NCBI GenBank assembly: GCA_032158295.1
Contig: CM063248.1
Span: forward strand, 20,423,273-20,487,272
Origin: Pycnopodia helianthoides
Lineage: Eukaryota; Echinodermata; Asteroidea; Forcipulatida; Asteriidae
Reading direction: 5' to 3'
DNA length: 64,000 bases
Shown: positions 22,771 through 33,369 of the stretch, one piece after another
Position numbering within the stretch: position 1 is the first letter of the stretch
How the letters are laid out: each line of letters starts with the position of its first letter
The notes under the pieces: generated by a model
Seen by the model: only the letters and a program-made list of their open reading frames with translations
What the model was told of the DNA's origin: nothing
Databases searched by the model: none
Translations under genes and position numbers: made by a program

Positions 22771-23175
22771 CTTTTTTTAAAATAAAAACACACATTAGTT
22801 TCAACATCCCCTTCCCCAACAGTTCTGCAAATATAGTGTATGAAGAAAGACCTATAGTCTAACTGTCCTACGCATACCTCACGGTATACAGTAAACGTTT
22901 AAGACACCACCGTGGAATAAAGGATTTCACTAAACGATAGTATGCATAGAATGAGTGTACCGACTAGTTATAAAAGATCTAGACATCGAATAACACTCGG
23001 CATGAATGGAAGAAAAATTAAGAAATAGCAAGTTTTGCAGTGTATTATGACTGGCGTGCAGGCAAGGGGGGGGGGTTGAGTCACAGGTGTATTGCAGACG
23101 TAGTTGTAGTTGTTTTTTAATAAACGCACATATTAGTTTCAACACCCCCTTCCCCAACAGTTCAGCAAATATAGT
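22771..23175. repeat. About 65-bp direct repeat 342 bp apart
   Basis: 'cacacattagtttcaacatc' plus 'cccttccccaacagttctgc' (22789-22829) recurs as 'cacatattagtttcaacacc' plus 'cccttccccaacagttcagc' (23127-23166). Both end in 'aaatatagtg'. The intervening sequence is single copy, apart from a G run at 23067-23075. Confidence 0.9.
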
Positions 23176-23359
23176 GGAGGTCTTGTAAAGAATATGGTCT
23201 GTGCGGTGGAACTTCTGAGCTGCAAGATTATATGGTCTAGTGCAGGTTTTCATTACATTTGAGTCCCTGTTTGAACCATCAAGAACCCTACCTGTATGTG
23301 CATGAAGCAGCGATTAATATGTAAGAGTTTTCCCTTGAGTTCTACGTCGTTTTCTTTTT

Positions 23360-24060
23360 TCCCCTTCTGTGATGTTAAACTCGCATCGAATTCTCAATAA
23401 AAAAAGGGCAGCCGTTCCTAACGTTCAGTCATATGTTCAGCTGGAAGTCCCCAACAATGCCCCTGTACTTTTCAGTGCGAACCAGAGTATTGACTTTAAT
23501 TATTGTGGCGCATTCACCATTGACTCTATTTTTTGGTGTGTCTCACACATGTCCGGTCTATACAAGGCAGTCAAGTTATTAGATACATTACACTTTGTAC
23601 ATAGAATTCCACAGCGCCTGTGGGGGCCCCCGGCCACATGATAGCAAACAGTTTAATGAAAAGTGGAACGTGGCTTTACGGGAGTGGAGATTCTTCAACC
23701 CCCCCTACCAGTATCAGAAGCAGTCCGATTTATGTTTCACCCAACTCCTAAGGGTTGCTTGATAGAGTTTCGGCCGAAGCTGTCCGAAGAGCGGTATTGA
23801 TTCTGTCTTCGGGAGTTGAACACTGGCTAAGGAGGCAAAGCCGAGGTGTCATTCACTGTACCTGGCAGCTGGAACGTTGAGGAGTATTTACAGAGCGTGA
23901 TATAGAGCATGGCGTTCGCCATTCCGAAGAGAGCTGAACGCAAATATTTACCGAGAAAACCAACAAGGGAAAATTGTGTGGATTTCCTGTTCGCTCTTGT
24001 GGTTTTATCTATCTGCGTGCCTATTGCTGTTTGAACGTGGGGACTTTTTTGAAATTATAA
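23360..24060. promoter_or_regulatory. Low-repeat island, possible cis-regulatory DNA
   Basis: Contains 'gactttaattattgtggcgc' (homeodomain-like TTAATTA next to Sox-like ATTGTGG) and a CpG-containing 600-bp stretch with no repeat match. A 90-codon frame at 23369-23641 has no domain or partner exon. Confidence 0.22.
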
Positions 24061-24900
24061 TTTGATTGGACCGACCTTCGCCGAACTGTAATATCGCAAA
24101 TACTGATAGCGATGAAATTGCCAAAATCAAAGGCAAGGGTATTGATTTGATAGAGTTAATGGTTAAATTTTTGTCTTCAAATTTAAGCGAGTGCCATTTG
24201 GGCTTTTGTCAATGTTTATTCACGACACATCAGATTTGACATATTAAAGGTTTATGTATAAAATTCATTACAATTTGGAGTGGGGGATAGATGCAATCAA
24301 TTTTTCCGACCAAAGTTTGTTTGTGTGTGATTATGAGGTGTCACTCCCAACAGTGGGATGGTATATTGAATAATATTGATGGCAACAGTACACTATTAGC
24401 CTCAGAACTTGACATTCTTTTACAATCCTCAAGTTTTTAAGAAACATATCCTAATGAAAATAATAGGCACCTCCTTGTACCCCCTTGAGATGTTACCCCA
24501 GGTTCAGCACCGGTGACAATGGTGTCTGCATACTTTGTAAGTGTCCAATATTGCCATAGAAAACTCTGAATTACTGTTTTGTTTACTTGGCCATTGCTCT
24601 TCTTTAATTGTTGTTGTTGTTGCAACAACAGAGTTAATACGTCCAGTGAACACTTTTCCCTACATCAACCGAATCACAATTGATCAGGTTTGTTTTTGCA
24701 CATTTTGTCCTGAATTAATGTCCGCCCACTTCATACCATAAATGTCACATTAAACATTTTGTGTGCATAGTAATGGGTCTCGGTAACGTAACTCCGTCTG
24801 AACAACGCCGAACAAGAATTGGATTATATAATATAGTTTCTATAAATTAAAACCAGTCAATATTTAATACATATTTATAACCGAATCCACTCCACGGGGC
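24061..24900. other. Unassigned sequence, no gene seen
   Basis: AT-rich DNA with a short GTT/CAA palindromic stretch ('gttgttgttgttgcaacaac', about 24610-24629). No open frame above 66 codons. Confidence 0.6.
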
Positions 24901-24929
24901 TTATTCAATTGTGTGTTTTTTTACTCTAA

Positions 24930-25240
24930 AGATACAAGACAGATATCGGACTGAGAGGGTTTCATAATCAATCTGTCTCACCAGAGGGAAGGTTTTCCTG
25001 GAGGAGTTTTTTTAAACGTCTCTATGAATAAATTGAACCCAGTCTGGTTACATTGGAATTACTTTACATACATTGAACTATTTTTATGAATATAGACGCA
25101 TTGAGGACTTTTAGCACATTCCACAGCAGCTGTCTCATATGTATCTAGTCTTTACTGAATGGTCATTACAGATTAACAAGGCTAGTTGGAATTAAATTGC
25201 TGCATTTTCATAAAAATTTAGCGCATCCAGATTTTTCAGG
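24930..25240. promoter_or_regulatory. Low-repeat AT-rich island with posterior-Hox/Cdx-like words
   Basis: Contains ttttatga (25082-25089), ttcataaaa (25207-25215), 'ggaattactttaca' and 'ggaattaaattgc' within about 200 bp. The density of these words, with no repeat family present, is the only evidence. Confidence 0.22.
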
Positions 25241-25439
25241 TTTATTTCTGGTTTCTCATAGAACTTCCTTTGCCTTGGATTTTTCCAGAAAAAAACTGAA
25301 CACCACGGGCAGAAAGACGGAGAAAGATAAAGCATAATATAACATCTGTGCTTTCATTAAGTGGCGATTCCATCCCAAAATAGAAAACATTTCAAAAAAA
25401 TGGTGGGGGGGAGTTGCGGGTACAAATTCTTCAAGCATT

Positions 25440-25735
25440 CATTGCAGCAGAGTGTGGGTTCGAGTCCCAGTCTTGACATTTGTGTCCTTGAGCAAGATAC
25501 TTTACCATAATTGCTTTGTCCTTCGGATTGGACATTAAGTGGTAGGTCCTAAGTACAAGGACTGGTAGTGCATGTAAAAGAACCCAGAACACTTATCGTG
25601 GAAGAGTAGGGGTTAACCCCGGTGTTTCTGGTTCACATAGCAAGCACCCTTGTTTACAGGTTTCCTCAGGCTTGCGAGCTGCATTGATTAAGTTCACTTA
25701 TGAGGCATCCTTGGTTTCATTACCAGAAATGTACA
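25440..25735 (+). repeat. SINE family B, head-truncated
   Basis: It starts at the B box ('gtgggttcgagtcccagt') and continues through 'gtgtccttgagcaagatact', 'accataattgctttgtcc' and 'agcacccttgtttacaggtt' to about 25735. It retains the longest 3' body of the family other than the copy at 29.86 kb. The A box is missing. Confidence 0.85.
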
Positions 25736-25919
25736 TTTAGTAATATTACATTCCTGAAAATTTATTGATTTATTTTATAGCACGTACAAAAAACTATCTC
25801 TTTGCATTTAATCTTGTATTTTTATTGTATTTTTCTTTTGTATTTTTCTTTTATTCTTCAATCAGTGTACCTGAAACTTTTGAAGTTTATCACTCCAACG
25901 AGTTGTTATCTCCTTTCCT

Positions 25920-26060
25920 GAGCCTAATACATCAATAGTAATTGCCTGCATTACGGTCATAAAACATCCCAGTAATTCCTGTCACGTCATCGTGAAATGA
26001 TTAATGTAAGAGCATGGTCCCAGTGACAGGGCTGGTGCAATTTACAATCCTTGGGATCCA
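25920..26060. promoter_or_regulatory. Possible regulatory patch
   Basis: Contains gtcataaaa (25956-25964, posterior-Hox-like), a CRE-like cacgtcatc and tgattaatg in about 60 bp, with no repeat explanation. Confidence 0.2.
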
Positions 26061-26353
26061 GTCTGTAAACTCCTAAACACTTAAATCAAATATAATCTAA
26101 AAGTATGTGCAGATCAAAGCCTGATAAGACTGGTTTTGAGTTGAGTGGCTTTGACTCTGGCTGCGTCTCATGAGTGTTGGCTTCAGGGATGATCCTGAAG
26201 TCTCGGTGGATAGTAGCCCCCCTCCCCTCCTCCCCCTTTCACGCTAGATGCACCCCCTGTGAAATTCCTGGGAATGTTCAGTTGTGCTTTTGTTTGTTGT
26301 TTATTACCCCCTGGTTAACAACCTTTTGTTAGCAAGGAGCAGCCACCGAATGC

Positions 26354-26448
26354 CCAGAAAATTCGTGGAAAATTGTGTTTTGCTGGGAAACTGCAACCAC
26401 TGTTAGTCCAGGAAATTCATGGAAAATTTTGTTTTGCTTGGGAAATCA
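26354..26448. repeat. Two-copy tandem duplication, about 50-bp unit
   Basis: 'ccagaaaattcgtggaaaat' plus 'tgtgttttgctgggaaa' is followed by 'ccaggaaattcatggaaaat' plus 'tttgttttgcttgggaaa'. Confidence 0.85.
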
Positions 26449-26507
26449 GGGATGAAAAGTTTAAGACTTTTATCTGAATTCAGATCTTTTCATGTGTTTA
26501 ATGGTGT

Positions 26508-26715
26508 GTTGTGGCTGAGCGAACTGTACTGGACTTGAGCTCTGGTGTTTCTGATCGGCAGAGTGTGGCTTTGAGTCACGGTCTTGACACTTGTGTCCTT
26601 AACCATTATAGCTTCTTCCCTCAGTGCTATGTAAATAAATGGTTCTTATATTTCGAACATAGCTCTGCATACCTTGTAGAAAAATTGAATGAGCGCTTTG
26701 AGACTCCGTAATAAA
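26508..26715 (+). repeat. SINE family B, internally deleted
   Basis: The head reads 'gtggctgagcgaactgtact', the B-box area 'gtggctttgagtcacggtct', and the 3' end 'gaacatagctctgcatacct' plus 'gagcgctttgagactccg', matching 30.15-30.20 kb. About 180 bp of the body between 'gtgtcctt' and 'ggttcttata' is missing. Confidence 0.85.
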
Positions 26716-27417
26716 GCGGCTATTTTCTACAGAAGTAAAGGAATCCTGCTGTTTGGTCTACATCTATAGCTCTAAGGATACTGTTCCCAGAGGCTCCTTG
26801 AAATCTATAAATCGTAGGGTTCCAAAAGGTTGAAATGTCATCATTTCAACATACCTCCTAAATGTTGATCCCAATTTAAAACCCCATTGTCAGAAGTGAC
26901 TCTTATAGAAAATTAATTCGTCTTCAATCGTTTCCAACGTTGAGGTCAATAGCCTCTCCCCACTCCCCCGCAGCGCCCTGTAAGTTCTTCAAGAAAAATT
27001 GCAAACAAAAATTCTCCAAGCAATGGCTGCAGGCATAAACATATCTAGAGCTGACTTCCTGATATTTGTATTAACCAATACAAATGCAGTAAATGGGGCC
27101 TTTTTAATCAGCCCTGCCAACATATAGTCTGAAAACTTGGCCGTTTTAATTGACCTGGGACACTGATAAGGGTAGAGGATTTAGTTTCCTTCTCACATTG
27201 AAGCAATGTAAGTGGAAACCAAAAGGTCATAAAAATATTTGAAAATTGGGGAAACTTGCATGGTGTATAGCACAAAGTGCAAATTGCGGGCTGACTCACA
27301 CAAATTGCGGCCGATACGCCAAAAGAGAGACTTTTTTCCTTCTCTTTTTCACTTCAGATCAAGTTCACAAAAATTACAACCTAATCCATTTAGAATGCCC
27401 CATGTTGCACAGTAGGG

Positions 27418-27590
27418 CTTTTAAAAACCAAAGATAAACATCAAGTCGCAAACATCCAGAGGACCTTGTTTCAGTTCAGCGTGCTCAGTCCAAACTTCCC
27501 AATTTTGTATCCAGAATCCCCCACAGTTTTGAACAAATCCTGGGGAGAACCTTGCCCGGCAATACTTGTACACCACTGTAGCTAATGTCA
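27418..27590 (-). repeat. Dispersed repeat shared with 57.83-57.99 kb
   Basis: On the minus strand, 'ctgtgggggattctggatac', 'gaagtttgg' and 'gatgtttatctttggttttt' match 'ctgtggggcattctggaccc', 'caagtttgg' and 'ggtgtttatcttggtttt' in the plus-strand copy. The frames here (up to 117 codons) lie across the repeat and are not called as genes. Confidence 0.75.
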
Positions 27591-28220
27591 AACGTTGCAT
27601 GCATAAAGCCACAAACACCGGGCTTGTGTATGTGCTCCAGGCAGACAACTTTATGCAGACATTTTTGACCAAACGTACATTGGAAATGTGTGCAGAAGGT
27701 GCAGTGGTCGTAAGAGGACACCAAAATGGCACAGCATTTGGTGATGATATCATTTGCAAGTGGCCGGTATTCACCTATTCCGCCTGCCCCCTCTGAGCAG
27801 GAGTTAACAGACTCTTAATGGAAACTGTACACCATGAGGTGCTCGTACGCAGTGTATGATGTCTGCCATGAGTGCCTGATAAATGCATCTTGACAGTCAT
27901 GCGCTTGTCAAATACCACTCCAATATTACGCACGTCTGACTGGGGTATCGCTACTGCATCGGCCGATCTGTTTATGCTTCAAAAACTTGGAGGCCCGGCT
28001 TTTGACACTGTGTGGCCGTCTTTTGAAATGTATCCCGTGTACCCGTTGATGATGACTGTATGCTAATGTCCCCAGTGCAAAATGGGACCAGGCTGTTTTC
28101 CCCTTCCAGCCTCAGTTTGGTTGCACTGCTGTGTATGTACTCAAAGCAAGATGGCCGCTTTATGATGGTCTTGATGGATAATTTTGCTTCCTCGTAATGT
28201 AATGAAAATATGACAGGACA
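27591..28220. other. Unassigned sequence, no gene called
   Basis: Two consecutive plus-strand frames (27566-27796, 76 codons; 27872-28066, 64 codons) are separated by stops and show no family signature. Higher GC than its surroundings. Possibly a decayed gene fragment, but I cannot support that. Confidence 0.4.
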
Positions 28221-28221
28221 C

Positions 28222-28305
28222 TATCTGAGGCTCGGATGGGATTCGAACCCACGACTCCCACTTTCTAGAGCAGGTGTTTTAACCACTAGATCGCCAAAGC
28301 ATGGG
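28222..28305 (-). repeat. tRNA-derived SINE, family C head
   Basis: On the minus strand it reads 'tggcgatctagtggttaaaa' (A box), 'ctgctctagaa' and 'cgtgggttcgaatcccatcc' (B box), the same order as the copy at 20.7 kb. Confidence 0.8.
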
Positions 28306-28569
28306 GGGTGTCAAGAGTGAAGTTCGAATCCTGTTATTAGCAGCGGATAAAACCAGAATCTATCCCCAATGCAATTATTATATGTCAATTACATACCATT
28401 TCAAACAAGGGGAGTTTGTATAAACATATACTTTTTTTCCACATTTGTTTTTGAACATAAAACAGCTGTAGTATATGTCAAGATAGTGGACAAGATCTGA
28501 AAGTCTGATATTCAGATTTGATAAAGACTTACAAACTTGTTGATGTCCAATCTTTGTTCATGTTAAAAC

Positions 28570-28770
28570 CAGAGCCCATTTTAAGCAGAAGTTATTGCTT
28601 AACCGTTTTCTGCGAAGCAAAAATATGCAGGATACCAGTTACAGATAGTACACAAGACACGGTGTTTTGGCTGGTAGCCTTGTTCTGGTAAGCAATGTTT
28701 TGTTGTGCTTAGCTACTCTTTGTGCTTAGCTACTCTTTGTGCTTAAGCAGCTCTATGAAATTGGGTCTAG
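28570..28770. mobile_element. Foldback MITE, family F2
   Basis: Begins 'cagagcccattttaagcaga' and ends 'ttaagcagctctatgaaatt' plus 'gggtc', with the family centre 'ataccagttacagatagtac' and 'ttttggctggtagcc'. Near the right end, 'gtgcttagctactcttt' is duplicated in tandem (about 28716-28749). Confidence 0.8.
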
Positions 28771-28826
28771 ATACAAGGTGTTTAAGTTTTAAATAGAAGA
28801 GGCACTCTCCTCGCATTGCCATGGTG

Positions 28827-29580
28827 CAGCTTAATTTCATAGAGCTGCACAAAAAGTAGCTAAGCACAAAAAAATATGCTTACCAGAATAAGGTTACCAG
28901 CCAAACTACCATGTCACATGTACAATTTGTGACTGGTATCCTGCTAATTTCTGCTGAGCAGGCAATGCGCCGTATTTTTGACCGCGCGAGGGTACTCTCA
29001 ATTTTTTTTTATATCACTTCCGGGGTATAACTTATCGTCTGCTCAGCTAGCTGTGTACAGTTTAGCATCGGCGTTTTGTCGGCGCAAGAGAGTTTAGTCA
29101 GTGCTTCTAGAATCTAAGGTGGATGATTAATAACGGCTTCTTTAAAGGTCTTATTGTCCGTGATGGATATGACGTCTGGTAGTAATGTGTTTCAGTCCAT
29201 AACTGTCTGGAGGAAGTATTTGAAGCAGTTTTTGTTTGCGGAGAACAGTTGTTTCTATAAGTGTAAAGAGGAAAGGATGAGCCACGCTTATCTGCCAGTT
29301 CTGATATTGTAAGATTAGATGCAGGGCTCTTTATTTCTTTAAAGGAGCCATTATTATTCCACCTTAGATTCTAGAAGCACTGACTAAACTCTCTCGCGCA
29401 CAGAAGTGACAGAATGCCGGTGTTAAAACTGTACACAGATACCTGAGCAGACGATAATCGCTTTAGTGATACCCCTGAAGTGATAGAAATATTTTTGAGA
29501 GCGCCCTTACGCGGTCAAAAATACGGCGCATTGTTAAGCAATTTTTTTTCTGCTTAAGCAGCTCTATGAAAATGAGCCCT
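28827..29580. mobile_element. Foldback MITE F2 split by a nested palindromic element
   Basis: The left part (28827-28962) runs from 'taatttcatagagctgcaca' through 'ggttaccagccaaactacca' to 'tgactggtatcctgctaatt'. The missing right end reappears at 29531-29580 ('tctgcttaagcagctctatg'). The gap of about 570 bp is filled by a separate inverted-repeat element, so F2 inserted first. Confidence 0.82.
28963..29533. mobile_element. Long-armed palindromic MITE (571 bp) nested in F2
   Basis: Ends 'caatgcgccgtatttttgac' and its mirror 'gtcaaaaatacggcgcattg'. The arms are about 170 bp each and include 'gtttagtcagtgcttctaga' on the left and 'tctagaagcactgactaaac' on the right. The centre (about 29135-29350) is single copy, with no convincing frame. 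Target duplications could not be settled by eye because the palindrome runs into the host sequence. Confidence 0.88.
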
Positions 29581-29716
29581 GGCGTGGAATTTCATCTTAG
29601 AGAGGGCAAGGCCATTTCCATTGGAAAATCTTAAAGTCTATGGGATCTAAGGGGCAACAAGGCCAAGACCAGGGCAACAGAGGCCACGACCTCTGTGTAA
29701 TTCCAGGCCTGCATGG
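29577..29716 (+). repeat. Dispersed repeat, 'agagagggcaaggccattt' type
   Basis: The segment from 'gcgtggaatttcatcttaga' to 'gtaattccaggcctgcatgg' recurs in opposite orientation at 53605-53725 ('gcctggaattacatagggcc' to 'gatgcaaaggcctgcatg'). The ends are weakly inverted (gtggaattt / taattcca), which suggests a small DNA element. Confidence 0.75.
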
Positions 29717-29857
29717 TAGATCATGTCCTTGTTCTATGGGTTGTCTAAGATTCATTCACACCGCCTCAACAAATGTGTACGCTTGCTTTAAATTGTGATC
29801 ACTGTGCTATATCAGGGCATAAATATTGAGACATATATTGATCTGTATTGTATTGTC

Positions 29858-30295
29858 GTGGTCGAGCAGGTGTAGTGCACGGGACTCAAGTTTGGGTGTT
29901 GTCAGAGCTCGGGTTCAGTTCCCGGTTATGACACTTGTGTCGTTCAGCAAGACACTTGACCATAATTGCTTCGTCCTTCAGAGTGGACTGTTAAGCTACA
30001 GGTCCTGTGTATTTTGTAATACGTGTAGAAGAACTCAGTAGACTTATCATCAAGAGAAAGGCTTTGCCTTGATGTGTCTGGTTTGGTTAGCTTCAGATTG
30101 CGCTGCATTTGTAACACTTAGAGGATGGCATACAAATGGGTCTCATAATTCAAACATAGCTCTGCATCCTGGACTAAGAAATAATAAGCGCTTTGAGACG
30201 TACCTCCGGTTTGATAAAGCACTAGAACTGTGCATTATTATTATTAATATTATTATTATTATTATATTAATATTATTATTAATTAGTATAACCAT
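29858..30295 (+). repeat. SINE family B, essentially full length, with ATT tail
   Basis: The A box ('gtggtcgagcaggtgtagtg'), B box ('cgggttcagttcccggtt'), constant block ('agacacttgaccataattgc'), 3' block ('acatagctctgcatcctgga', 'aagcgctttgagacgta') and an ATT/TTA tail (about 30236-30292) follow in order. It serves as the reference for all family B fragments in this window. The tRNA-like head resembles Leu/Ser tRNAs. Confidence 0.92.
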
Positions 30296-30754
30296 TATTG
30301 TAAAACGTTTGGACACCGCAATTGTACTATTTCACTAAATATTTGTAATATTTGTATAATTCTAATTAATTTTGTATATCCAGGTAGTTATCGGACTAGG
30401 ATGAAGCCCTTTTGTCTCTGAAGTGGCTGTCTTGTTGTACCAAGGCATCCACTTGCCCTGACAGGTGCATCTGAAGTGCCTGTAATTTATTCTGTCAGTT
30501 CTACACACAGTGTCATTTAGTTTACACTCACCATAAAGGGTTTCTGCACACCCAAATTGGTAATTACTCCAAATAGAGGTTGGTCATTTATCATTTAGTG
30601 GTACGTAATTATACCTGATTGTTCACCCCTTTCACAAATGTCATATGTAGCTACTGTCTGTTATGTTTGCCATTTTGGAAGTCAAATTGCGCGTAAAAAT
30701 ATGGTAAGCGTGTTATGTCTGCGTCGCCTAAAAAGCACACCATACTGTGTAACA

Positions 30755-30918
30755 ATAGACCTTATGCATTGACGTCATCACGCCGCCATCTTAGAGGTAA
30801 AACGATGGAAAAAAACACATTTTGTACGCGCGGCGCAGAGAATGAGCCAATGAGCAATCTTCTTTTGACCTCTAGACGAGGGCGCCCTACTCAAATGACG
30901 TCATGCTATAAGGTCTAT
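30755..30918. mobile_element. Palindromic MITE with terminal CRE-like sites
   Basis: The left end 'atagaccttatgcattgacg' and right end 'tgacgtcatgctataaggtc' (plus 'tat') are inverted repeats, each containing TGACGTCA. 'tagagg' and 'cctcta' pair further inside. The length of 164 bp, with no coding sequence, is typical of a MITE. Confidence 0.88.
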
Positions 30919-31690
30919 ACACATAACAATCACATTATTGTGATGATGACATCGGGTGAATTGGGTCAATACAAGACATAGTAGCATTGACTCACAAGCC
31001 GACAGAGTTTGTCAGTTATTTAATACACATCCAACAGCACAAATAACACCATTAACAGGATGAAAAGGAAACGAGGAAGAAATGTTCAGTTTTAGATGTG
31101 GGAGAAAAAAAATACACTGGGGAAAACCTTGGCAATCAGGTAGGGACTGAAAACCCAATCCACATGCAAGGCTCTGGGTCTGATTAGGTAGGGTTTGAAC
31201 CAGGGTCCGCAGAGGTAAAAGGCAGAATAGAGTAGACATGTAGTATCGGTTGGTGGTCTGTGGTCTGTGTTATCAAAAAAACTTCAACAAGCTGACAAAA
31301 GAAATTGAAGCAACAAAAAAAATACAGTGAAACTGTCGCAGGTTGGCAATTTGCCGACGGAAAACTTTGGAAAATGCGTGATGGCGCAATTGTCCATAAC
31401 ACTGTGTAAAGACCAACACACCTTGTGCACTCAAATTTATCACCACTAATATTGGAAACCTAGTGGAAAAAAGAAGGAAAAAAAAGGATAGCATTTTCAG
31501 ATATGAGCTATGAGTTTACAATCATACAAATTTGACAGCTTCCAATTCGATACACCCCATTGAATAAACTTCACTCAGTCATATGATTTTCTTATAAAAA
31601 TTTCATCATTTTTTTTATGTATCTGCTCTGACCATCAAAATTGGAAAGAAAGAACTTGTACTTTATATTGTGTCTCTGTAAAAAACTGAC
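30919..31690. other. Mostly unassigned sequence; weak dispersed repeat
   Basis: 'gggactgaaaacccaatcca' (about 31144) is echoed at 42.20 kb ('tggactgaaaacccaagcca'). 'tagggtttgaaccagggtc' is B-box-like on the minus strand. Open frames of 72-75 codons on the minus strand overlap each other and have no domain. Confidence 0.45.
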
Positions 31691-31910
31691 CCTGTACACA
31701 TGTGCAGGTGCCTGCTTTAATTGGCCGGTATTAATGCCTCTGTCTGTAGTAAGCCGCTTCATCTCTTTACACATGGAGCGCGGGGAACCAGCCATCCATA
31801 GTCCTCCAGCGTTAGCTAATCTACAATTTCCCATCTCAAAATCAATTAAGTCAACAGCGCAACAGTGTAATTGGCCATGTTCATAACGTGATCTGACTGT
31901 CGGACGCCAT
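31690..31910. promoter_or_regulatory. Low-repeat island, possible cis-regulatory DNA
   Basis: Contains 'taattggccggtattaatgc', 'gttagctaatctac' and 'gtaattggcc'. The two TAATTGG words are about 170 bp apart. Overlapping frames of 80 (minus) and 81 codons (plus) have no domain. Confidence 0.2.
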
Positions 31911-32263
31911 ACCCTCCCGAGGGGGCTGTTTTTGAAGGGGGAATCCTCAATTTGATTTGCAGGGTAAAGTAAACAAGGCTCTGTGTTGGGGTTTTTTTTC
32001 CCCGTGTTTTTTTTCTCTCTTCTTTCTTTCCTTCTTATGAAATGGAGATCTAACAGGTAGTAGAGTCAAGATTGATTGTGCAAATTTCTGTTTCATTCTG
32101 TTTTGTTTTAATTGCCAGTAAAACCTGGTTCAGGTGTTTGCAACCTTGCCCCTCAGTTGAGCCGACTCACAATTCACAACTAGAGGTTTGGGGGCCTTAC
32201 GTTCCACACACAGTTCTTATGTGAGGTAAACTTTGTCTTGTCCAGAATGTTGCCACAGAATGT

Positions 32264-32298
32264 TGCTCTTATATATAAATAAATATATATATATATAA
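32264..32298. repeat. TA/AAAT microsatellite
   Basis: 'atatataaataaatatatat' plus 'atatatataa'. It directly adjoins the segment carrying the ribozyme-like motif. Confidence 0.9.
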
Positions 32299-32310
32299 TT
32301 AGTTGGGGAG

Positions 32311-32354
32311 ATGGCCTTAGCTTTCGATCCAAACTGGACCTTCGTCAGAGGCAT
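32311..32354 (-). ncRNA. Hammerhead-ribozyme-like motif (degenerate)
   Basis: On the minus strand the order is ATGCCT, CTGACGA, one A, GGTCC, loop AGTTT, GGATC, GAA, AGCT, A, AGGC, C, AT. This fits stem I (ATGCCT with AGGC-C-AT, one bulge), the CUGANGA core, stem II (5 pairs, one G-T), the GAA core, a self-complementary AGCU in place of stem III, and A at the cleavage position. Short palindromic stem III is a feature of hammerheads reported in Penelope-like retroelements, where a dimer is proposed to act. The extra A before stem II and the missing hairpin III are departures from consensus, so activity is doubtful. Confidence 0.4.
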
Positions 32355-32900
32355 AAACAAGCACAAACGAAAACATATCCATTTATAGCAAAAGAGAGAA
32401 GCAAAGAATAATCCAGAAGGTATTCGGAAAAAAGAGAGAAAATTGTAGCCAATCAAAGTTATTAGTTTACAAACAGTGGGGAGGCTGAGAACCAAACAGA
32501 GTAAAGTAGTGCAAGGACAAATGGATGGTCAGTGAAAGGGTAGACTACTTGACCATAAAGGTGGTAACTGCATTCTGGGTAATGCGGGAAACATGAAAGG
32601 ACAGGATTAGAGGGCATATATATATGTTTATTTATTTTGATTGAAGCAGAAAATAGGAGGACACTTATGTGTACGGAATTTCCAGTGTTTAGTTTTATCA
32701 TGGAGCCATTAGTTTCTCTACGGCTTTGACTTTTTAGAAAATTAGTGCTATCTTATCCCTTCAAACATTCTGTGTTTAATACAGCAATCACCTTGGTCTT
32801 GTTCCACGCCTGCAGTGGCATTTATGAATTCTGATTCATCTAAACACCAAATAGGGATCCGACCGTAATTGTGCCATTCTGTTTCTGGGTAACACTGTTC

Positions 32901-33065
32901 TGGGCCCAATAACAGAAAGTTATTCAGCCCCCAAAATTGCTTCGCACTGAAACATCTTGCCTGGCAGAAACCGATCGCCAGCCAAAATACACTGTAGTGC
33001 ATGTTGTTTGTGACTGGCTCCCTGCTACCATTTTCTGCTTTGAGCAGCTCTATGGAACTGGGCCC
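32901..33065. mobile_element. Foldback MITE, family F2
   Basis: Ends 'tgggcccaataacagaaagt' and 'agcagctctatggaactggg' plus 'ccc'; the centre 'ccagccaaaatacactgtag' and 'gtgactggctccctgctacc' is typical of F2. The left arm is eroded. Confidence 0.78.
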
Positions 33066-33369
33066 TGTGTACTACAAAGAACGAGTAAGTGGGATACACT
33101 AGTGATCTGAAAGTGAATCTAGAAGTGATCTCAAACGTTCTCGTGTTTCTGTAGAAAGAACAACTTTGAAAGAGTGTACATGTTTTTCTGATAAAATTAC
33201 GTTGTTACCTTTGCGCAATGCAATGCGGACCAGTCAGGCCCCCTTCTTTTCAACTCTTTTAAAAAAAAAATTCCCTCAGCATTTGTCCAACAATTGAATC
33301 AGATATTGAATAATAGATATTGGATACTTTCTGTACACAAACACATGTAAATAGCAGAATCGCAACAAG

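Noticed and set aside
27421..27796. Frames of 76-117 codons on both strands
   Set aside because: They overlap a dispersed repeat also present at 57.83 kb, and both strands are open.
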